Source: Phyllobacterium sp. OV277
GTDB taxonomy: Bacteria > Pseudomonadota > Alphaproteobacteria > Rhizobiales > Rhizobiaceae
Reading direction: 5' to 3'
DNA: 64,000 nucleotides
Assembly: GCF_900104355.1 (NCBI RefSeq)
Contig: NZ_FNIY01000002.1
Location: forward strand, 186,001 to 250,000
Part shown: in pieces, positions 56,357 through 64,000 of the stretch
How the letters are laid out: the number at the start of each line of letters is the position of its first letter
Position numbering within the stretch: the stretch's first letter is position 1
Position numbers and translations under genes: made by a program
The notes under the pieces: generated by a model
What the model saw: only the letters and a program-made list of their open reading frames with translations
What the model was told of the DNA's origin: nothing
The model's database searches: none

Positions 56357-57214
56357 TCACACTATCTGCGCAAGGTTCCGCCGCAGGAAATCATCAAGCC
56401 GGTTAACAGCGGCATCCGTTGAAGTAGGGTTACGCATAACCCCGACCTCAAGGTCATGCAGCGGCGGCAGGCCCTCATTCTCGCCGACTATGCGCAGTGA
56501 GGACGGTACACTGCAGGCGGCAAGCCCCGCCACCGCCAGCCCCGCTTGAACAACGGCGATCAGACCAAGCAGGCTGGCGCTGGAGTAAGTGCAGCGATAA
56601 CTGCGATCCGCATCACCCAGCGCTTGTAAGACATGGGTGCGTCCCGCACAGCCCGACTCGAACAGGGCAATGGGAAGCGGGTCATTTTCCCAGGTAACGT
56701 GCGTTGGTGATGCAACCCAGACAAAACGTTCGCGCCGGATAATTTCAAGCGGCTGCTTTTGAACGCGTGTCACAATAGCCAGATCGACCCGGTTATCCTC
56801 AATCGCCTTGACCAGCGATGTGGACTGTTCACACACCAGCTCCACAGTAACCAGCGGATGGTCAGCGGCGAACCGCGACAGGATGGGTGGCAGGAGGAAG
56901 GCGGCATAATCATCCGGCACCCCCAGACGCACGCTGCCGGTTTCCTCAGGGCGGGTGACATTGGCCCACGCCTCATCCGATAATCGCAACAGCCGCCGTG
57001 CATAATTCAGAAAACTTTCGCCGGCTAAATTGGGTTCGACTGAACGCGGATTGCGAATCAGAAGCTGCTTGCCGACTGCCTGCTCCAGCCGCTGCATCTG
57101 CATACTGACAGCTGACTGGCTTCGGCCAACGCGCGGCGCAGCCGCCGAAAGGCTGCCGCTTTCGACGACAGCAACAAAGGTTCGCAGCAGATCAAGGTCG
57201 AGGGGTGCGGCCAT
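56357..57214 (-). CDS. LysR family transcription regulator
   Basis: LysR-type regulator of 285 residues. N-terminal winged HTH: DLDLLRTFVAVVESGSLSAAAPRVGRSQSAVSMQMQRLEQAVGKQLLIRNPR (about 4-58). The effector domain occupies residues 90-285. It is divergent from the EamA transporter gene, the usual arrangement for a LysR regulator and its target, with an inverted repeat CGAATAG-N12-CTATTCG in the gap. The effector is unknown. Confidence 0.92.
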   Translation of the reverse strand: MAAPLDLDLLRTFVAVVESGSLSAAAPRVGRSQSAVSMQMQRLEQAVGKQLLIRNPRSVEPNLAGESFLNYARRLLRLSDEAWANVTRPEETGSVRLGVPDDYAAFLLPPILSRFAADHPLVTVELVCEQSTSLVKAIEDNRVDLAIVTRVQKQPLEIIRRERFVWVASPTHVTWENDPLPIALFESGCAGRTHVLQALGDADRSYRCTYSSASLLGLIAVVQAGLAVAGLAACSVPSSLRIVGENEGLPPLHDLEVGVMRNPTSTDAAVNRLDDFLRRNLAQIV

Positions 57215-57230
57215 AATGCCATCAGCATAA

Positions 57231-57256
57231 CGAATAGTTTCTTACAAATCTATTCG
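57231..57256. promoter_or_regulatory. LysR-type operator between the regulator and the EamA permease
   Basis: CGAATAG (57231-57237), 12 nt, CTATTCG (57250-57256): perfect 7-bp inverted repeat in the 102-bp gap, 17 bp upstream of the LysR start codon and 60 bp upstream of the permease ATG. The ATAG/CTAT arms contain the T-N11-A pattern of LysR boxes. Confidence 0.6.
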
Positions 57257-57316
57257 TTTGTTTGGATGAAACTATCGAGGCTAACTGGGCATCCAATTAT
57301 TCAGGAATGACCCGTC

Positions 57317-58213
57317 ATGGCCGAGCCGCTTTCAGAACGTTTTCCAGCTGCCCGGCTTGCCATTGCCATGGTCATCATTGGCACAGTGGGCGCATTTGCA
57401 ACGGAAACACGGCTTGATCCGGTAACGATTGTGTTCTGGCGCTGCGTGTTTGGTACGATCTTTCTCGGCGCATGGTGCTTTCTGCGCGGCTATCTGCCTG
57501 ATCGGACGCTCTCCTGGTCGCGACTGGCACGCGCAGCGCTTGGCGGGATTTGCATGGTGCTAAGCTGGGTTTCGTTCTTTGCCGGTTTCCGCATGACGTC
57601 CATTGCAACCACCACAATCATCTATCACATCCAACCATTCTTCGTTGTCCTCATCGGCGCAACCCTACTCAAGGAACGCATCACCCGTGATCAGATCATC
57701 TGGATGCTCGGCGCGTTTCTTGGCGTCGTACTGGCCAGTGGTCTTGTTGGCAGCACAGCACCCATCAGCACAATCTGGGTTCTTGGTATTGTCATGTCAC
57801 TCGGCGCGGCCATGCTTTATGCAGCGGCAACGATTCTCGCCAAGGGTCTTGGCGAGCAGCGCCCTGAGATCACCGTGCTTTGTCAGACAATCGTCGGTAT
57901 TTTCATGCTCGCACCGTTTGCCAATCTGACGGGACCTGTCCCGCTGGCTTCGTGGGGCTGGCTTGCCAGCATTGGCATTTTCCATACGGGCATTGCCTAT
58001 ATCCTGATCTATTCGGCCTATCCGCGCCTGCAGACACCTGTCATCGGCGTATTGACCTTCATCTATCCGATCGTCGCCATCATTGTTGACTGGGCAATTT
58101 ACGGCCATCCATTGGGAATAGCGCAGGCCGCCGGAATGCTGCTGATTGCCTGCGGCACACTTGGTGTGCGGCTCGGCTGGCAAATCCCGTTCCGGCATGC
58201 TTCGGCTGCCTGA
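57317..58213 (+). CDS. EamA/DMT family permease
   Basis: Drug/metabolite-superfamily transporter of 298 residues with ten predicted helices, as two EamA repeats (about 12-140 and 155-290). Signature text: VTIVFWRCVFGTIFLGAWC in the first repeat, YHIQPFFVVLIGATLLKERIT and GVLTFIYPIVAIIVDWAIYGHPLG at the ends of the two repeats. Members export amino acids, metabolites or toxic compounds; the substrate here is unknown. Divergence from a LysR regulator with a shared operator suggests inducible export. Confidence 0.92.
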   Translation: MAEPLSERFPAARLAIAMVIIGTVGAFATETRLDPVTIVFWRCVFGTIFLGAWCFLRGYLPDRTLSWSRLARAALGGICMVLSWVSFFAGFRMTSIATTTIIYHIQPFFVVLIGATLLKERITRDQIIWMLGAFLGVVLASGLVGSTAPISTIWVLGIVMSLGAAMLYAAATILAKGLGEQRPEITVLCQTIVGIFMLAPFANLTGPVPLASWGWLASIGIFHTGIAYILIYSAYPRLQTPVIGVLTFIYPIVAIIVDWAIYGHPLGIAQAAGMLLIACGTLGVRLGWQIPFRHASAA

Positions 58214-58272
58214 TGTATGGAAACGAAAAAACCGCCCGGAGGCAGCTTTCTCTTCAAACAATATAAAAAGAA

Positions 58273-58737
58273 TCAGGCGGCGTTGGATGCAGGCTGCGCC
58301 GTCAGCAATTCATAGATAAGGCTCGCATCATGGGCGGTGCGCAATTTGGCAATTCTCTCGGGATCACGCAGCATACGTGCAATGCGTGACAAAGCCTTCA
58401 GATGATCAGCACCGGCATTTTCAGGCGCCAGCAGAAGGAAAACAATATCCACAGGCTGATCATCAAGCGCTTCGAAATCGACAGGCGTTTCGAGCTGCGC
58501 AAAGACCCCGGTAATTCGCTTCACGCTGTTGATCTTGCCATGCGGAATGGCAATGCCATTGCCAACACCGGTCGAACCAAGGCGCTCCCGCTGCAGGACA
58601 GTGTCGAACACTTCCCGCTCCGTCAAACCGGTCAAGGCGGCTGCCTTTTCCGACATGATTTGCAAAAGCTGCTTTTTGGAATTGACTTTCAATGCGGGCA
58701 GGACAGCGTCGGGCTGAATGAGATCACCCAGATCCAT
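58273..58737 (-). CDS. ptsN: PTS nitrogen-regulatory protein EIIA-Ntr
   Basis: Phospho-acceptor protein of the nitrogen PTS, 154 residues. The phosphorylated residue is H66 in GVGNGIAIPHGKIN. The family text VDFEALDDQPVDIVFLLLAPENAGADHLKALSRIARMLRD follows. It regulates potassium transport, stress responses and carbon-nitrogen balance instead of moving sugar. It lies downstream of hpf and rpoN, a layout kept across proteobacteria, with a strong intergenic hairpin between hpf and ptsN. Confidence 0.95.
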   Translation of the reverse strand: MDLGDLIQPDAVLPALKVNSKKQLLQIMSEKAAALTGLTEREVFDTVLQRERLGSTGVGNGIAIPHGKINSVKRITGVFAQLETPVDFEALDDQPVDIVFLLLAPENAGADHLKALSRIARMLRDPERIAKLRTAHDASLIYELLTAQPASNAA

Positions 58738-58756
58738 TATTCTCTTCCTTCCTGAT

Positions 58757-58787
58757 TACCGTCCGCGCTTTTAGAGCGCGGACGGTA
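58757..58787 (-). other. Intergenic hairpin between hpf and ptsN
   Basis: TACCGTCCGCGCT (58757-58769) and AGCGCGGACGGTA (58775-58787): a perfect 13-bp G+C-rich stem with a 5-nt loop. No T-tract follows on the minus strand. It may end or stabilise the hpf mRNA and allow different levels of Hpf and PtsN. Confidence 0.6.
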
Positions 58788-58800
58788 GTTCAAATTTCGC

Positions 58801-59394
58801 CTATGAGCCGGCGCCGTTCTGACCGGCAACGGCCGATGGATCGATCCAGCCGATGTTGCCGTCAGCGCGGCGGTATACGATATTCACCTGCGTACTTCCA
58901 GAGTTGCGGAAGACAACCACTGGACTATCTTTCAGATCAAGCTCGACCACAGCAGACGCGACACTCATGCTTCTGAGCGCCATGGACGTCTCAGCCACGA
59001 TTGTCGGTGCGTAATCTTCCGGAATATCCTCATCCTCATCCGGTACAGGGGCTACGACCCGGTAGGAAATATCGTCGAAAACACCGTTGGAGCCCGGTGC
59101 CTGATGCGATTTCAGACGCCGCTTGTAACGGCGAAGACGCTTGTCCACGCGTTCTCCGGCTGCATCGAAAGCAAGCTGAGGATCCTGTGCCTCGCCCGCT
59201 GCCTGCAACACCGTGCCGGTATCGAGACGGATCAGGCAGTCTGCGATAAAACGCGACCCCTGCTTCTCCACTGTGACGTGGCCTGTATATCCGCCATCGA
59301 AATACTTGGTAACCATCTCGCCGATCCGTTCGTCAATGCGAATGCGGAAAGCGTCACCAATGTCCATATGTTTCCCAGATACACGCAGACTCAT
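58801..59394 (-). CDS. hpf: Long-type ribosome hibernation promoting factor
   Basis: Ribosome-binding stasis factor of 197 residues. The N-terminal domain (about 1-105: MSLRVSGKHMDIGDAFRIRIDERIGEMVTKYFDGG...) binds the decoding site; a linker (about 106-140) leads to the C-terminal dimerisation domain (EDIPEDYAPTIVAETSMALRSMSVASAVVELDLKDSPVVVFRNSGSTQVNIVYRRADGNIGWIDP) that joins ribosomes into 100S dimers. The presence of this second domain makes it the long form. The 206-bp gap to rpoN gives it its own promoter region. Confidence 0.94.
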   Translation of the reverse strand: MSLRVSGKHMDIGDAFRIRIDERIGEMVTKYFDGGYTGHVTVEKQGSRFIADCLIRLDTGTVLQAAGEAQDPQLAFDAAGERVDKRLRRYKRRLKSHQAPGSNGVFDDISYRVVAPVPDEDEDIPEDYAPTIVAETSMALRSMSVASAVVELDLKDSPVVVFRNSGSTQVNIVYRRADGNIGWIDPSAVAGQNGAGS

Positions 59395-59579
59395 GATACC
59401 TCACCTTCGTTGTGACTTTTCATTGCCCGAGCCAATCTACACTGTTGTTGTAAGACGAGCAAAGACATCCCGCACATTCCCTGCGAGCGATTCATCACAT
59501 TTCACTTTCTGATTCTTCATATCCAAAGGCGCGCTTTCGCTTCAATTGACGCAAATTACCGGCGCTTCACTCTCCCTTG

Positions 59580-59600
59580 ACCGGACTTCTATGGTCCGGT
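59580..59600 (-). terminator. Hairpin directly after rpoN
   Basis: ACCGGAC (59580-59586) and GTCCGGT (59594-59600) form a 7-bp stem with a 7-nt loop immediately beyond the rpoN stop codon. No T-tract follows. The remaining gap to hpf (59395-59579) shows no gene. Confidence 0.45.
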
Positions 59601-61265
59601 TCATTTACCCACTCGTCGCGATTCTACACCTGTGTGGCGGATGAATCCAGAGTTTCCGTCACCCTTGCGCACAGAAGCCTGTGCTTTTTTCTCGCGGCGC
59701 CTTTGGACCGAGGAAGCGATGTTCATCGCTTCCCGGTATTTCGCAACGGTACGCCGTGCAATATCAACGCCCTGGCCCTTCAAAAGATCCACAATTGTAT
59801 CGTCGGACAAAATATCCTCAGGCTTTTCATTGTCGATAAGAAGCTTGATTTGATGCCGGACAGACTGTGAAGAATGCTGCTCGCCGCCTTCGGTGGCCGA
59901 AATTCCGGCATTGAAGAAGTAACGCAACTCGAAAACACCACGCTTCGTCAGCATGTATTTATTGGCGGTTACGCGGCTCACTGTTGATTCATGCATACCG
60001 ATGGCGTCAGCCACATTTCGCAGGTTAAGCGGCTTTAGATGTGCCACGCCAAATTGCAGAAACTCCGACTGCTGGCGTACAATTTCCGTCGCCACTTTCA
60101 AAATTGTCTGTGCTCGCTGGTCCAGACTGCGGGTCAACCAGTTGGCATTTTGCAAACATTCGCTCAAAAAACCCTTCTCGGCCGGAGATGCGGTGACTTT
60201 GGCAATCGTCGCATAATAGGTGTTGTTGACGAGAACGCGTGGCAAAGCATCGGGATTGAGTTCGATATTCCAAGTCCCATCAGGCGCCATATCAACCTGA
60301 ACGTCCGGAATGATGCTATCAGCCACGCCAGAGGAAAATGCTGTTCCCGGCTTTGGATCCAGCAGCCTGATCTCCTTGAGCATATCGAGAAGGTCCGTAT
60401 CCGTGACACGGCACAGCTTTCTCAAGGTCTGGAAATCCCGCTTGGCGAGCAGTTCCAGATTCTGCAGAAGCATCGTCATCGCCGGATCGAGCCGGTTTTT
60501 GGCGCGGAGCTGAATGGCCAGACACTCAGCCAGATCGCGGGCAAAAAGGCCCGCGGGTTCGAATGTCTGCAAGACTGTGACGAGCTTACAGATATGGGCC
60601 GCATCAACACCCAATCTCTCGGCAATTTCATCCACATCAGCGCGCAGATAGCCCATTTCGTCAAGATGATCGGCGAGCTCCGCCGCAATCAACCGGTCCG
60701 CAGCATCAACAAAAGCAAAGATGATCTGTTCGCCCACATGGTCGCGCAAAGTCAGAGGCGAAGCCGTCACCTGTTCGAGGTTGAACCCTTCACCACCCGT
60801 CGACACATACCCATCACCGGAAGATGATTTCCACTGCGTCGCAAGATCGCCTGCAATGAAATCATGGGTTCCGGGGTCATCGGGAAAGATATTTTCCAGC
60901 GAACTGTCGAATGTATCGGACATCGAACCGGAGCTGGTGGTCTCGCCACTGACGAGCCAGTGCTCAGTCTGTTCGCCCGTGTCGGATGTATCCCGATGTT
61001 CACCAGCGTCGCCACTATTGACACTCCGGGAGTAATCACCAGCCTCTCCGGGTCCCCGCTCGTCTGATGTGCCCCTGCTTTCAAAGGAAAAATGCTCGCT
61101 TGCCGGATCATCGCGTTCCAGCAGAGGATTTTTTTCAATCTCCTGTTCGATAAACTGCTCAAGCTCGACATAGGTCAATTGCAACAGCCGAATCGACTGC
61201 ATTAGCAGTGGCGTCATCACCAGCGACTGTGTTTGCCTCAAATCGAGTTTTGGCGACAATGCCAT
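59601..61265 (-). CDS. rpoN: RNA polymerase sigma-54 factor
   Basis: Alternative sigma factor for nitrogen and other regulons, 554 residues. Region I is the Gln/Leu-rich LDLRQTQSLVMTPLLMQSIRLLQLTYVELEQFIEQEIEKNPLLE. The acidic region II spans about 55-150 and is Ser/Asp/Gly-rich. The core-binding region and HTH include the text IGMHESTVSRVTANKYMLTKRGVFELRYFF. The RpoN box is ARRTVAKYRE near the C-terminus. It lies in the conserved series lptB, rpoN, hpf, ptsN. The start MALSPKLDLRQ has no strong ribosome site; an inverted repeat CTGTAC-N15-GTACAG lies 18-44 bp upstream. Confidence 0.96.
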   Translation of the reverse strand: MALSPKLDLRQTQSLVMTPLLMQSIRLLQLTYVELEQFIEQEIEKNPLLERDDPASEHFSFESRGTSDERGPGEAGDYSRSVNSGDAGEHRDTSDTGEQTEHWLVSGETTSSGSMSDTFDSSLENIFPDDPGTHDFIAGDLATQWKSSSGDGYVSTGGEGFNLEQVTASPLTLRDHVGEQIIFAFVDAADRLIAAELADHLDEMGYLRADVDEIAERLGVDAAHICKLVTVLQTFEPAGLFARDLAECLAIQLRAKNRLDPAMTMLLQNLELLAKRDFQTLRKLCRVTDTDLLDMLKEIRLLDPKPGTAFSSGVADSIIPDVQVDMAPDGTWNIELNPDALPRVLVNNTYYATIAKVTASPAEKGFLSECLQNANWLTRSLDQRAQTILKVATEIVRQQSEFLQFGVAHLKPLNLRNVADAIGMHESTVSRVTANKYMLTKRGVFELRYFFNAGISATEGGEQHSSQSVRHQIKLLIDNEKPEDILSDDTIVDLLKGQGVDIARRTVAKYREAMNIASSVQRRREKKAQASVRKGDGNSGFIRHTGVESRRVGK

Positions 61266-61282
61266 GGTGAACGCAAGGACCC

Positions 61283-61309
61283 CTGTACGAAATTCTTTTC
61301 AATGTACAG
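61283..61309. promoter_or_regulatory. Inverted repeat upstream of rpoN
   Basis: CTGTAC (61283-61288), 15 nt, GTACAG (61304-61309), 18 bp before the rpoN start codon. A candidate operator or mRNA hairpin controlling rpoN; no sigma-54 -24/-12 promoter is seen here. Confidence 0.35.
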
Positions 61310-61399
61310 AACTGGCCCAATCCTTGCTTGTCAATTCCGACAAAGCAAAAAACGACTCTTTTTCAGGAAAATTCGTCTTGATACACGGCTCAGGAAGCA

Positions 61400-61425
61400 A
61401 TTTCTGGCGAAAAGTCACCAGAAAT
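61400..61425 (-). terminator. Hairpin between lptB and rpoN
   Basis: ATTTCTGG (61400-61407) and CCAGAAAT (61418-61425) form a perfect 8-bp stem around a 10-nt loop, 8 bp after the lptB stop. The T-tract is weak. It probably separates the lpt transcript partly from rpoN. Confidence 0.45.
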
Positions 61426-61433
61426 CGACAAAA

Positions 61434-62258
61434 TCAAAGCTTGAACTGATCGCCGAGATAAAGACGCCGAACATCCGGATTGGCAATAATTTCATCCGGA
61501 CGGCCATGGGTCAGAACCTGACCAGCATGAATAATATAGGCACGGTCGATCAGCTTCAATGTCTCGCGCACATTGTGGTCAGTGATGAGCACACCGATGC
61601 CACGGCTGGTCAAATGGCGCACGAGTTGCTGAATATCGGCCACCGCAATCGGGTCAACACCGGCAAAGGGTTCGTCCAGCAGCATGAAATTGGGCCGCGA
61701 AGCCAAAGCGCGCGCAATTTCGAGACGCCGCCGCTCGCCACCCGACAGCGAAAGCGCCGGGGCCTTGCGCAGATGGGCAATGTGAAACTCTTCCAAAAGG
61801 GAATCCAGTTCCTGTGCCCGCGCCGAGCGATCCTTCTCGACAACTTCGAGTACGGCCTTGATATTGTTTTCGACGGAGAGACCACGGAAAATGGACGCTT
61901 CCTGCGGCAGATAACCAATGCCAAGGCGCGAACGGCGATACATCGGCATTGTCGTGACATCAAAGCCATCGATCTCGATATTGCCCTTATCAACGGGCAC
62001 CAGCCCGGTGACCATGTAAAAACAGGTGGTCTTGCCAGCGCCGTTCGGACCCAGAATACCAACAGCTTCACCGGCGCGCACGCCGAAGGAAACGCCATTG
62101 ACCACCTGACGGCCATTATAGCTCTTGGTGATGCCGCGCGCGACGAGCGTGCCCTTCATCCGATCCGTAGCAGTTGGATCAGCGGCCCGCATTTCCTGAG
62201 AAATGCGAGCGTCTGGCGATACGGGAGTCTGGGTGGATCGACGCGAGAACAGGGACAC
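61434..62258 (-). CDS. lptB: LPS export ABC transporter ATPase LptB
   Basis: Cytoplasmic ATPase of 274 residues powering lipopolysaccharide extraction through LptFG and the LptC-LptA bridge. Walker A GILGPNGAGKTTCFYMVTGL, Q-loop IGYLPQEASIFRGLSVENNIKAVLE, signature LSGGERRRLEIARALA, Walker B FMLLDEPFAGVDPIA, switch His VLITDHNVRETL. An N-terminal extension of about 35 residues (MSLFSRRSTQTPVSPDARIS...) precedes the ATPase domain and is common in rhizobial LptB. It follows lptA by 13 bp. Confidence 0.96.
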   Translation of the reverse strand: MSLFSRRSTQTPVSPDARISQEMRAADPTATDRMKGTLVARGITKSYNGRQVVNGVSFGVRAGEAVGILGPNGAGKTTCFYMVTGLVPVDKGNIEIDGFDVTTMPMYRRSRLGIGYLPQEASIFRGLSVENNIKAVLEVVEKDRSARAQELDSLLEEFHIAHLRKAPALSLSGGERRRLEIARALASRPNFMLLDEPFAGVDPIAVADIQQLVRHLTSRGIGVLITDHNVRETLKLIDRAYIIHAGQVLTHGRPDEIIANPDVRRLYLGDQFKL

Positions 62259-62271
62259 TTATACCGCCGGT

Positions 62272-62904
62272 CTAGTTTTTCGGAGCACTTTTCGGTGCGA
62301 CAACGATAGAGACACGGCCAGTCTGGCCATTCTTGCAGCTTTCAAGCTGGGCCTGTCCGCTCTTCATCTGCACGGTCAGCTTGCAGCCGACACCGACATT
62401 GTCGCCCTGAGACAGAACAACCTTGCTACCGGTCAGGACCAGAACCTGGGTCTTCATGTCAAACGTACCGTGATCGCCCGTGGCAACCTGATCCTCTGAC
62501 TTGACGTAGACCTTGTCATTGACCTCGATATGATCAATGTCCTGGGCACCGGCTCCTGCAGGCGAAGCAGGGTTGGTTTCCGTCTTTTTCGCAGCTTTGT
62601 CGGCTGCTTTTTCCGCCTCGGTCTTCTCAGGCTTCTTCACGTAATAAACGACCATCGAGCCGGCCTTCATCAACGTGGTGCCCTGTACAACCGATACATT
62701 GCCAGTAAAAGTTGCTGTACCGACATCATTGTGAACATCGAGCCGATCAGAATCGATCTGGATGGGCTGATCGCTCGAAAGCTTCATACCGTTTGGAGCA
62801 ACGGCCTTGCTCGCATCCTGTGCTGCGACAGGACCAATCATGGAGGTTGCCAAAATACCCAATGCAACAGTCGATATGCTGATCAGTCTTGTCCCGCGCG
62901 ACAT
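62272..62904 (-). CDS. lptA: LPS transport periplasmic protein LptA
   Basis: Periplasmic bridge protein of 210 residues that carries LPS from LptC to LptD. Signal peptide MSRGTRLISISTVALGILATSMIGPVAA, then the OstA-like jelly-roll text QPIQIDSDRLDVHNDVGTATFTGNVSVVQGTTLMKAGSMVVYYVKK. A Lys/Ala/Glu-rich charged insert (KKPEKTEAEKAADKAAKKTET, about residues 92-112) interrupts the fold, as in many alphaproteobacterial LptA proteins. It sits between lptC (44 bp) and lptB (13 bp). Confidence 0.93.
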   Translation of the reverse strand: MSRGTRLISISTVALGILATSMIGPVAAQDASKAVAPNGMKLSSDQPIQIDSDRLDVHNDVGTATFTGNVSVVQGTTLMKAGSMVVYYVKKPEKTEAEKAADKAAKKTETNPASPAGAGAQDIDHIEVNDKVYVKSEDQVATGDHGTFDMKTQVLVLTGSKVVLSQGDNVGVGCKLTVQMKSGQAQLESCKNGQTGRVSIVVAPKSAPKN

Positions 62905-62948
62905 TGTCTCAATCTCCTAAATCCGGGATATCCCCATGAGGCCCACAA

Positions 62949-63686
62949 TCACTGTTGTGATTTGGCTTCCTTGCGACCTTCTTGCAGCTTTGCGGGCTGA
63001 ATGACAAGCCTGACACCCTTTTCAAAGACCATTACTTTGCCGCTCTGAGTAATTTTCATGCTGTCTGCGACAATACTGGCACTGCTATTCTCGATCCTGA
63101 CCGGCTGATCGGTCGACATCGTGTTCGCTTCTATATTGATATCGGCGGATTTCAACTGTGCCTTCATACCATCTGAAGTTGTCAGCGTTATGTCGTTGTC
63201 CAGCTTCAGCTGACGGTTGGCATTGTCATAAAGACCTGACTTGGCATGCACCTGCGCACGCAATTCCGCGCCAACAGGAATTTCAGCATTGATATTCTCA
63301 AGCGTGATCAGGGAGCTGTTACCGACATCCTGAAGCGCGCGTTCCGCACCCATCTTGTAGGGGAGCTTGTCCTTGGTGAAGCCATCAAGCTTCGGATTGG
63401 TCATGACAAGCTTGCCGTCCTGAATGCCGGCACTGTCCAACGAGATATTGCTTGGAATATTGGTCGTGGAAAAGAAAGTGAACCAGGAAAACACACCGGC
63501 GCCAACCAATGCGATCGTCGGCAGCGCGAACTTCAGGAAGCGCACACGCCTGGAATGACGCTCCGCCGCACGAAAAACGTGCGATTCCTTTTCGGTGGCA
63601 GCAAATTGCCGCGCAACTTCCGCATGCTGCGCAGCAGCGGCTGTTGCATCACCGTTAGGATGCGTATGTTTAAGTTCAATGGACAT
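62949..63686 (-). CDS. lptC: LPS export system protein LptC
   Basis: Inner-membrane protein of 245 residues with one anchor helix (FLKFALPTIALVGAGVFSWFTFF, about 50-72) and a periplasmic LptC/OstA-like domain (KLDGFTKDKLPYKMGAERALQDVGNSSLITLENINAEI, then GMKAQLKSADINIEANTMSTDQPVRIENSSASIVADSM). It passes LPS from LptBFG to LptA. The roughly 48-residue cytoplasmic N-terminus is longer than in enterobacteria, usual for this order. It heads the transcription unit lptC, lptA, lptB. The 259-bp gap to its right shows no gene on either strand until 63946. Confidence 0.92.
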   Translation of the reverse strand: MSIELKHTHPNGDATAAAAQHAEVARQFAATEKESHVFRAAERHSRRVRFLKFALPTIALVGAGVFSWFTFFSTTNIPSNISLDSAGIQDGKLVMTNPKLDGFTKDKLPYKMGAERALQDVGNSSLITLENINAEIPVGAELRAQVHAKSGLYDNANRQLKLDNDITLTTSDGMKAQLKSADINIEANTMSTDQPVRIENSSASIVADSMKITQSGKVMVFEKGVRLVIQPAKLQEGRKEAKSQQ

Positions 63687-63945
63687 AAGTTGGTTATACT
63701 ACCGATTGATATCTACTGGCGCTGCGTTAGTTGAACGCCAATGTGGTTATTTTTCGATGAAACGAACGAGCGCCCATGGCAAAAGTCGCATCTGATCGAA
63801 CAAGTATGCCGTCATCTGCCCATATACAAGGTGCGCGGCGAATTGCCTATATCGTTCAGTACACCAGACTCAAGGCTCTGGACATCCTCAGAATGTTGCC
63901 GCAGAAGAATGCTTGCATTCAATTGGACAGGAAACGGACAAGACG

Positions 63946-64000
63946 ATGGCAAACACCGCTGACGCAATTATCGACAGGCGTCGTCTCCGGCGCAAGCTGA
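63946..64000 (+). CDS. Start of a further gene, possibly signal peptide peptidase SppA (truncated by window edge)
   Basis: The last 55 bases encode MANTADAIIDRRRLRRKL in an open frame, a short N-terminus with the DRRRLRRKL stretch that precedes the membrane anchor in rhizobial SppA-type signal peptide peptidases. AGGAAACGG lies about 10 bases upstream. With 18 residues visible, both the existence of the gene and the name are tentative. Confidence 0.4.
   Translation, partial: MANTADAIIDRRRLRRKL

Noticed and set aside
58214-58272. Terminator between the EamA and ptsN genes
   Set aside because: The CCGCC/GGCAG pairing is short and mismatched; not strong enough to call.
61266-61433. Sigma-54 (-24/-12) autoregulatory promoter before rpoN
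   Set aside because: No GG-N10-GC element with TGGC/TTGC character was found in the gap.

Overview
The window looks like a chromosomal segment of an alphaproteobacterium of the Hyphomicrobiales, in the Brucella/Ochrobactrum/Phyllobacterium neighbourhood. The reasons are a 2867-residue cyclic beta-1,2-glucan synthase, an ActS/ActR (RegB/RegA) redox pair, sitABCD next to a cysteine-free Mur-type Fur protein, the lptC-lptA-lptB-rpoN-hpf-ptsN string, MmcB, a CtrA-type box, and the G+C-rich palindromic intergenic repeats common in these genomes. The genus cannot be settled from the sequence alone. Almost all of the DNA is coding. I saw no tRNA, rRNA, CRISPR array, insertion sequence or phage gene.

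Layout, left to right. 1-4.5 kb: a peptide ABC transporter operon (M19 dipeptidase, binding protein, DppB, DppC running off the left edge). 4.7-5.4 kb: an A+T-richer TumE/TumA-like toxin-antitoxin pair. 5.5-9.5 kb: gyrB and a cytochrome P450. 9.5-10.0 kb: repeats. 10.1-11.2 kb: an Xre/RES toxin-antitoxin pair. 11.2-14.3 kb: the glutathione-dependent formaldehyde operon (adhC, GNAT, DUF1345, fghA). 14.5-19 kb: hrpB and regBA. 19.3-24 kb: mmcB, an L,D-transpeptidase lipoprotein, pgm and mrp. 23.9-25.4 kb: a carboxymuconolactone decarboxylase (CMD) gene and an ECF41/SigJ-like sigma factor. 25.4-28.4 kb: copper handling (DUF2946, PepSY, PCuAC, SCO). 28.5-36.4 kb: complete histidine utilisation (hutIHGUD facing hutFC). 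36.4-37.6 kb: an uncharacterised small-gene cluster. 37.9-41.7 kb: sulfate uptake (sbp, cysT, cysW, cysA). 42-50.7 kb: cgs. 50.7-54.9 kb: sitDCBA and mur. 54.9-58.2 kb: an arginase-fold protein, a cupin, a LysR regulator and an EamA permease. 58.3-63.7 kb: ptsN, hpf, rpoN, lptB, lptA, lptC. The right edge holds the first codons of a further gene.

Several genes work together. HutH, HutU, HutI, HutF and HutG make the five-step histidine route (formimidoylglutamate to formylglutamate to glutamate), with HutC as repressor and a palindrome in the hutI-hutF gap as its likely operator. Sit plus Mur form a manganese uptake and sensing unit. AdhC plus FghA oxidise formaldehyde through glutathione adducts. 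Pgm makes glucose-1-phosphate, the precursor of the UDP-glucose used by Cgs.

The most notable points are regulatory. (1) The CMD and ECF genes are separated by two face-to-face promoters, each TGTCACA-N16-CGTC, forming a 62-bp interrupted palindrome. (2) The Xre/RES promoter has two near-identical palindromes bracketing its -10 element. (3) A cluster of one Cys-rich protein and two very small proteins follows an Irr/ICE-like palindrome. (4) Mrp contains no cysteine at all, and the arginase-fold protein has GGDC where the family has GGDH.
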